The translations under genes and the position numbers were made by a program. The notes beneath the pieces were generated by a model that saw only the letters and a list, made by a program, of their open reading frames with translations, did not search any database and was not told where the DNA came from. From an uncultured Planctomycetaceae bacterium (GTDB lineage: Bacteria; Planctomycetota; Planctomycetia; Pirellulales; Pirellulaceae): 9,451 nucleotides of DNA. Positions 6,026-9,451 of the stretch are shown here, piece after piece. Every line of letters begins with the position of its first letter. Positions within the stretch are counted from its first letter, which is position 1. The stretch covers positions 1 to 9,451 of the forward strand of contig CAIXSC010000574.1 in the NCBI GenBank assembly GCA_903921945.1, given 5' to 3'.

Positions 6026-6994
6026 ATGAGTACCCACGCTTCGTCGTCTACCTCCCATTCGCCCACCCCAGCGCCTGGAGCGGCCACCGCTTCGCCCGCC
6101 GACGGTTCGTGTTTCTCGGGACTTTGGCCGGCCGTGATCACGCCGATGACGCCGGACGGGCGAGTGGCCTACGCGACGCTCGAACGGATGGTGGACCTGT
6201 TCGCCACTCAGGGATTGGACGGTTTATATCTGACCGGTTCGACGGGGCAGTGGCCGTTGCTGTCGGGCGAGGAACGGCGACGCATTTTGGAGTGCGCGGC
6301 CGGGGCGGCGGCGGGCCGATTGCCGATCATGGCGCACGTGGGCGCGACGACGACGGCGGAGACGGTGGCGTTGGCCGAGCATGCCGCCGGGGCGGGCGCT
6401 GCGGCCGTGTCGGCGGTGGCTCCGTCCTATTACGGATACTCGCCGGACGTCGTCTTCTCTTACTACACGGAACTGGGGCGGGCCACGCCACTGCCTCTGT
6501 TCGCGTACCATCTCAGCACGGTGAATTCAGTGCGGCTTCCGCCCGCTGATTTCGTCGCGCGGCTGCTCGAAGTGCCCAATATCGCGGGCATGAAAATCAC
6601 CGACGTCGATCTGTATCTGTTCGGCCTGATCAAAGCTCACGGCGGCGACCGCCTGCGGCTGTTTAGCGGAGCGGACGAAGTGTTGTGCCACGCGGTGCTC
6701 AGCGGCGCCATCGGGGCGATCGGCACGTTTTACAATTTGTGGGGCGTCGAGTGCCAACGGGCGCGAAGGGCCATGGTGGCGGGAGGCGTCGCCGCCTCGA
6801 CCGCTTTCACCAGGCGTTTCCAAGCGGCTATTTCCCGCAGCATGCGAACCGGTTCGGTCTGGTCGTTCTTGCGGAAAGCGATGATCCGGAAACACGGCAT
6901 CGACATCGGCATGCCCCGCCCGCCACTCGGCTCTCAAGATCGCCCATGGAGCGATGAGGACGTCGAGAGCATTTTGCAGTCGATGGAACCGTAG
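6026..6994 (+). CDS. DapA/NanA-family Schiff-base aldolase, N-acetylneuraminate-lyase-like
   Basis: 322-aa TIM-barrel enzyme of the dihydrodipicolinate synthase / N-acetylneuraminate lyase superfamily, which cleaves or condenses pyruvate-type 2-oxo acids through a lysine imine. Family marks: LYLTGSTGQ (68-75, the pyruvate-carboxylate loop), Y161 in FAYHLST (catalytic Tyr), K190 in GMKITD (imine Lys), and SGADEVL with GAIGAIGTFYNLWG (214-240), which parallels GYDEIF and GGIGSTYN of E. coli NanA. The position of the substrate-binding Arg138 of E. coli DHDPS is Val166 here, so lysine biosynthesis is unlikely and a sugar-acid lyase role is favoured. The exact substrate is unknown. Two oddities: the loop ends GSTGQ where GSTGE is usual, and a 30-residue Ser/Thr/Pro/Ala-rich extension precedes the barrel. 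No sialic acid transport or kinase gene is present. Third gene of the 4662-6994 unit, 41 bp after the zinc-ribbon stop; no clear Shine-Dalgarno. Confidence 0.9.
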   Translation: MSTHASSSTSHSPTPAPGAATASPADGSCFSGLWPAVITPMTPDGRVAYATLERMVDLFATQGLDGLYLTGSTGQWPLLSGEERRRILECAAGAAAGRLPIMAHVGATTTAETVALAEHAAGAGAAAVSAVAPSYYGYSPDVVFSYYTELGRATPLPLFAYHLSTVNSVRLPPADFVARLLEVPNIAGMKITDVDLYLFGLIKAHGGDRLRLFSGADEVLCHAVLSGAIGAIGTFYNLWGVECQRARRAMVAGGVAASTAFTRRFQAAISRSMRTGSVWSFLRKAMIRKHGIDIGMPRPPLGSQDRPWSDEDVESILQSMEP

Positions 6995-7070
6995 TCCGCG
7001 TTTCCCCGTGCCGTCTCTCTGCGTTGTTGCTCCGCGGTGCCTCTCCGCGCCGCCTCTCCGCGTTTCCCCG
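6995..7070. repeat. Degenerate CCGCG/CTCTCCGCG repeat block after the aldolase gene
   Basis: Right after the aldolase stop codon, TCCGCGTTTCCCCG occurs twice (6995-7008 and 7057-7070), 62 bp apart. Between them the strand is pyrimidine-rich and built of related words (TCTCTGCG, TCCGCGGTG, CCTCTCCGCG twice). This is noncoding and resembles dispersed CTCTGCG-type intergenic repeats that I recall from many bacterial genomes, which is memory and not a search result. Confidence 0.6.
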
Positions 7071-7211
7071 CGACCAACGTGAACGACGGTGTACGACCGT
7101 GACCAACTGTAACCGACCGGGAACGACGGTGAACGATAGTAGGCGATGGTGGACGACGCTGGACGCGCGCGGACGACCGTGAAGGAAGATGGACCAACGG
7201 TGAACGACGTT
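7071..7211. repeat. Degenerate 10-bp tandem array, about 14 units
   Basis: About fourteen consecutive units with period 10 follow the consensus GRACGACSGT. Exact GAACGACGGT occurs at 7081 and 7121, and close variants lie at 7091, 7131, 7151, 7171 and 7202. Phase is kept for 130 bp, then slips by one base at 7201. The array fills most of the spacer between the convergent aldolase and permease genes. The minus-strand translation through it is low-complexity and I regard it as noncoding. A period near one helical turn would put every unit on the same DNA face. Confidence 0.75.
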
Positions 7212-7239
7212 TGAACAACAACGTCGATCGCCGACGTGG

Positions 7240-8379
7240 CTAGCCGCGAAACACGATGGCCGGTTCGAGTACGAGAACCCGGCGGATGCTGATGAGCGCT
7301 GTGAGTCCGGTGATAGCGAGCACCGCGATGGCCACGCCGATCGCGGCGTGCGCGGTGAGGTAGAGGCCGGCGAGATGCGTGATCCCGCTTGTGGCGGTGA
7401 AGAACGCGGCGGTCAAGCCGATACCCAGCCCGTAGCCCATCACGCCGACGACCAACGCCTGGAGGAGGATCATGCCGATCAACCGTCCATTGGTCACGCC
7501 CATCGCCTTGAGCGCGCCGAACTGTTTGAGGTTTTCGAGTGTGAACAGGTAGAACGTCTGGCCGGTGACGGCGGCGCCGATGATGAAACCGAGCGTGATC
7601 GTGATGCCGAAATTGACGGGGATGCCGGTCGAGCCGAGAAAGTAGTTGATCGTTTTCCAAAAGAATTGGTCGCGGGTCAGCGCCATGAGTCCCGTGCGGG
7701 CCTCGATGGCTTGGCACACCTCGGCCGAATCGCGGCCCGGCTGCGCTTCGGCCAGAATGAACGACATCAGGTTCCGTTCGCGCGGGACAAAGCCGGCCGC
7801 GGCGCTGTAACGCGTGTAGAGCACCGGCATCGTCGTGAACGGCGGAGTGGCCTCGCAGATTCCCACCAGCACCGCTCGTCGATCGTTCAAGTACAGTTCG
7901 CGACCTTCCCGAAACGCTTCGCCGGGCCACATGTATTCGTGGCCCGCTTTGTCGATCACCACGGCGTCGGGGCGGCGGAGATCGCTCAGTTGTCCGCGGA
8001 GCATCTTGCGGGGCGCGCCGACCAGATTGGCGTCGTCCAGTCCAAACATGACGACGTTTCGGTAATTGCCGTCTTCCAGTCGCGCGCGGACTTGCCCCTT
8101 GTACAAGCGGGCGGCCCAAGCCACTCCCGGCACGCCGCGCACCCGATTGAGGTCGGTTTCCGGCAAACCGGGCGCTTCGTCGACGAACCGCACCTTGTTG
8201 TCCATGACCCAGATCCCGGCGTCGCTGACGTCCACAATCTGACTCGCCGTGCGTTTGATGATGCCGACGAAAATCGACACCTGCTGCGACATGAGGTGGC
8301 TGGCGAACGCCACTCCCATGATCAGCCCCCAGTACTTGCCGCGATCGCCCACCAACATTCGCAACGCGACCCAATTCAT
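7240..8379 (-). CDS. DevC/FtsX-type ABC transporter permease
   Basis: 379-aa integral membrane protein from the ATG at 8377-8379, preceded by GGAGG at 7-nt spacing; an in-frame TTG 30 bp upstream is less likely. Layout of the MacB/DevC/FtsX permease class: TM1 (about 17-40), a large extracytoplasmic domain (41-250), then TM2 (254-278), TM3 (302-330) and TM4 (342-366). The segment ENLKQFGALKAMGVTNGRLI between TM2 and TM3 is the typical cytoplasmic coupling region facing the ATPase, and the end (RRVLVLEPAIVFRG) matches the xxxPxxxFRG close of such permeases. Size and pattern fit DevC best. DevC works with ATPase DevA and adaptor DevB in envelope export; MacB-like systems use mechanotransmission. 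Neither partner gene lies next to it here: its 3' side is convergent with the aldolase and its 5' side divergent from the TPR gene. It therefore appears monocistronic, with partners elsewhere. Substrate unknown. Confidence 0.9.
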   Translation of the reverse strand: MNWVALRMLVGDRGKYWGLIMGVAFASHLMSQQVSIFVGIIKRTASQIVDVSDAGIWVMDNKVRFVDEAPGLPETDLNRVRGVPGVAWAARLYKGQVRARLEDGNYRNVVMFGLDDANLVGAPRKMLRGQLSDLRRPDAVVIDKAGHEYMWPGEAFREGRELYLNDRRAVLVGICEATPPFTTMPVLYTRYSAAAGFVPRERNLMSFILAEAQPGRDSAEVCQAIEARTGLMALTRDQFFWKTINYFLGSTGIPVNFGITITLGFIIGAAVTGQTFYLFTLENLKQFGALKAMGVTNGRLIGMILLQALVVGVMGYGLGIGLTAAFFTATSGITHLAGLYLTAHAAIGVAIAVLAITGLTALISIRRVLVLEPAIVFRG

Positions 8380-8386
8380 CGTTCTC

Positions 8387-8391
8387 CCTCC
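8387..8391 (-). promoter_or_regulatory. Ribosome-binding site of the permease gene
   Basis: GGAGG on the minus strand, followed by a 7-nt spacer to the ATG at 8379. It is the only strong Shine-Dalgarno in the window, and it decides the start against the in-frame TTG at 8409. Confidence 0.75.
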
Positions 8392-8444
8392 GCTCGCGAC
8401 CGTGGCCAAGCTTTCCGCTCATGCTACGATGCTCCACGTCACCA

Positions 8445-8473
8445 CCGCTAGCCAGATGAACGCTGGCGAGCGG
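8445..8473. repeat. Imperfect inverted repeat in divergent promoter region
   Basis: CCGCTAGCCAG (8445-8455) pairs with CTGGCGAGCGG (8463-8473) around a 7-nt loop, an 11-bp stem with one mismatch. It lies between the divergent permease and TPR genes. It could be an operator or a leader hairpin for the TPR gene, or a copy of a GCTAGC-containing repeat seen elsewhere in the window. No function is shown. Confidence 0.5.
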
Positions 8474-8572
8474 AACATCCTGCCCGCCTGCCAGGGTGTT
8501 GTCGCGAAACCGACTCGAACAAGTCGCCCCTAGGTCCCACTGTCCGTTGTACTTGGCCCCGGAGTCGCCGCC

Positions 8573-9451
8573 ATGATCGATTCGCCACACCAAGGCGAAA
8601 CAGACCGACCTGGGATCAAAAAACTGGTGTTGTCGCTAGTCGCGTTATTGCTCCTCGGTCCCATGGCATACAAGCATGCGCCAAGGGAGGTGGCGCGCTG
8701 GTATCAGGCGATGGCCGTCGAGCAATTCGATCACGGGCGGGAAGACGAGGCGGAACGGTCGATGGAGAACGCCATCCGCTGGTCGCCCGAAGATGGCCGG
8801 TTGTACCTCCAAATCGCTCGATGGCGCCGTGTCACGGGCCGATACGCCGAGGCGCTTGAATGGTGCGGCAAGGCCCGCCTGTGCCTCGGCCACGAATCCG
8901 ACTTGCTCGAAGAGGAGACCCAGATCCTGTGGAGCATGAAACGCTGGGACGAAGCGTTGGCTCTTTGGAAACGGGCGGCCGCCGAGGCGAGCGACGGCGG
9001 CAGGCTGGGCCTCGATCCCACATTGCTGAATAGCTTGGCGTATGCTCGGGCCCTCGCAAACACCGAACTCGATGACGCATTGCGGGACATCAACGACGCG
9101 ATCGGGATGCTAGGAGGTAATCCCGGCATGCTCGACACCCGCGGTTTCATCCAGTTCCATCGCGGGGAGCTTGGCGAAGCCCTCCGTGACCTGGACGCCG
9201 CACTTCGACAACTCGATGAGCCCGCCTCCACGGACCTGCAGAGATCGGCTGAACCGAAGGGATCGGCCGAGTCGAAGGGATCGACCGATCCGAAGGGCTC
9301 GGCCGAGTCTAAGGGCTCAGCCGAGTCTAAGGGCTCAGCCGAGTCTAAGGGCTCGGCCGAGTCTTCCGGGAAGCCGTCGTCTCCGCCGAGTGCCACGAAA
9401 AGAAATTGGCCCCAATCCCGAGCGGTTCGGGAGCGGGAACGGAATCAAGAG
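8573..9451 (+). CDS. Membrane-anchored TPR protein, 3' end beyond window
   Basis: The reading frame is open from the ATG at 8573 to the last base: 293 codons, C-terminus missing. GGAG lies 8 nt before the ATG. Residues 15-33 (IKKLVLSLVALLLLGPMAY) form one N-terminal signal-anchor helix; with basic residues before it, the rest is probably outside the cytoplasm. Residues 42-215 form about five tetratricopeptide-like helical pairs: WYQAMAVEQFDHGREDEAE, YLQIARWRRVTGRYAEALEW, a third near 110-135 (KRWDEALALWKRA), LLNSLAYARALANTELDDAL (about 151-170) and GFIQFHRGELGEALRDLDAA (191-210). TPRs mediate protein-protein contacts. Seven six-residue repeats (225-266) of Ser-Ala-Glu-Ser-Lys-Gly type follow, then a basic Pro/Ser-rich segment. 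Its partner is not identifiable from context; it is divergent from the permease, sharing its promoter region. The three residues YAR and the phrase RGFIQFHRGE are typical of planctomycete TPR proteins as I remember them. Confidence 0.85.
   Translation, partial: MIDSPHQGETDRPGIKKLVLSLVALLLLGPMAYKHAPREVARWYQAMAVEQFDHGREDEAERSMENAIRWSPEDGRLYLQIARWRRVTGRYAEALEWCGKARLCLGHESDLLEEETQILWSMKRWDEALALWKRAAAEASDGGRLGLDPTLLNSLAYARALANTELDDALRDINDAIGMLGGNPGMLDTRGFIQFHRGELGEALRDLDAALRQLDEPASTDLQRSAEPKGSAESKGSTDPKGSAESKGSAESKGSAESKGSAESSGKPSSPPSATKRNWPQSRAVRERERNQE
9245..9370 (+). repeat. In-frame 18-bp coding repeat, seven units (Ser-Ala-Glu-Ser-Lys-Gly)
   Basis: Seven consecutive 18-bp units start at 9245, 9263, 9281, 9299, 9317, 9335 and 9353. 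They encode SAEPKG, SAESKG, STDPKG, SAESKG three times, and SAESSG. Units five and six are identical and the fourth differs from them by one base (TCG against TCA), while outer units are more diverged, as in a minisatellite expanding from its centre. The encoded stretch is hydrophilic and alternately charged, probably a disordered spacer in the TPR protein. Confidence 0.9.

Larger units (their letters stand above)
8380..8572. promoter_or_regulatory. Divergent intergenic region, permease / TPR gene
   Basis: This 193-bp spacer should hold promoters for both flanking genes. On the plus strand, TGC-TACGAT at 8422-8430 resembles an extended -10 element, but no -35 matches at the usual distance and it lies 140 bp from the plus-strand start, so support is weak. 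An imperfect inverted repeat sits at 8445-8473 (separate entry). No ORF that I would call is present. Confidence 0.35.

Noticed and set aside
6026..6994. dapA (lysine biosynthesis) assignment
   Set aside because: The Arg138 position of DHDPS is Val and the later motifs resemble NanA more, so I kept a general lyase-like call with no gene symbol.
7071..7211. CRISPR array
   Set aside because: Units are only 10 bp, contiguous and degenerate, with no spacers of regular length and no cas gene nearby.
6527..8593. 688-codon minus-strand open frame spanning the aldolase, the repeat spacer and the permease
   Set aside because: It is out of frame with the well-supported permease and antisense to the aldolase. 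Its translation is Arg/His/Gly-rich with no recognisable domain and runs through noncoding repeats.
8731..9396. 221-codon minus-strand open frame with Asp-Ser-Ala-Glu-Pro-Leu repeats
   Set aside because: It is the antisense reading of the 18-bp array and TPR region. The plus-strand frame has a start with GGAG, a membrane anchor and TPR pattern.

Overview
This looks like an ordinary chromosomal stretch of a high-GC, free-living bacterium, most likely a planctomycete. I infer this from several weak signs together. Few genes have a clear Shine-Dalgarno sequence. There is a duplicated CPxGH zinc-ribbon protein with a C-terminal membrane anchor, a DUF3127 protein, a four-domain S1 protein with a Gly/Gln-rich head, and a membrane-anchored TPR protein with a Ser/Ala/Glu/Lys repeat tail. 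No RNA gene, CRISPR array, transposase, integrase, phage gene or defence gene was seen, and no sign of recent transfer. Eight protein genes are supported, none of them disrupted; the last is cut by the window end.

Layout. Minus strand 100-1929: a Uup-type ABC-F ATPase, with a short palindrome beyond its stop (23-43). A 143-bp divergent spacer leads to a 123-aa DUF3127 protein (plus, 2073-2444), whose acidic tail ends like that of single-stranded DNA-binding protein. A 129-bp convergent spacer carries a perfect 10-bp-stem hairpin and a 14-bp tandem repeat. Minus 2574-4520: the S1-domain RNA-binding protein. A 141-bp divergent spacer then opens a probable plus-strand operon of three genes: an unrecognised protein with a conserved His/Glu/Asp-rich motif (4662-5336), a double zinc-ribbon tail-anchored protein (5346-5984), and an N-acetylneuraminate-lyase-like Schiff-base aldolase (6026-6994). 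A 245-bp convergent spacer holds two kinds of degenerate repeats. Minus 7240-8379: a DevC/FtsX-type ABC permease without its ATPase or adaptor in view. After a 193-bp divergent spacer, the TPR protein starts at 8573 and runs off the right end.

How the genes fit together. No single pathway covers the window. Uup and the S1 protein both belong to translation and ribosome physiology, and the DUF3127 protein may act on single-stranded nucleic acid, but the three are separate transcription units. The three-gene plus-strand unit is held together only by spacing (9 and 41 bp).

The most notable feature is the number of short tandem repeats. Three coding regions carry in-frame 15- or 18-bp arrays that encode Gly/Gln, Gly-Ser-Val-Ala-Pro/Gly-His-Val-Glu and Ser-Ala-Glu-Ser-Lys-Gly repeats. 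The two convergent spacers carry 14-bp and 10-bp arrays, periods that are not multiples of three. I did not find a clearly new multi-gene system. The best leads are the SSB-like tail on the DUF3127 protein, the unknown motif family at 4662-5336 and the 10-bp array at 7071-7211.
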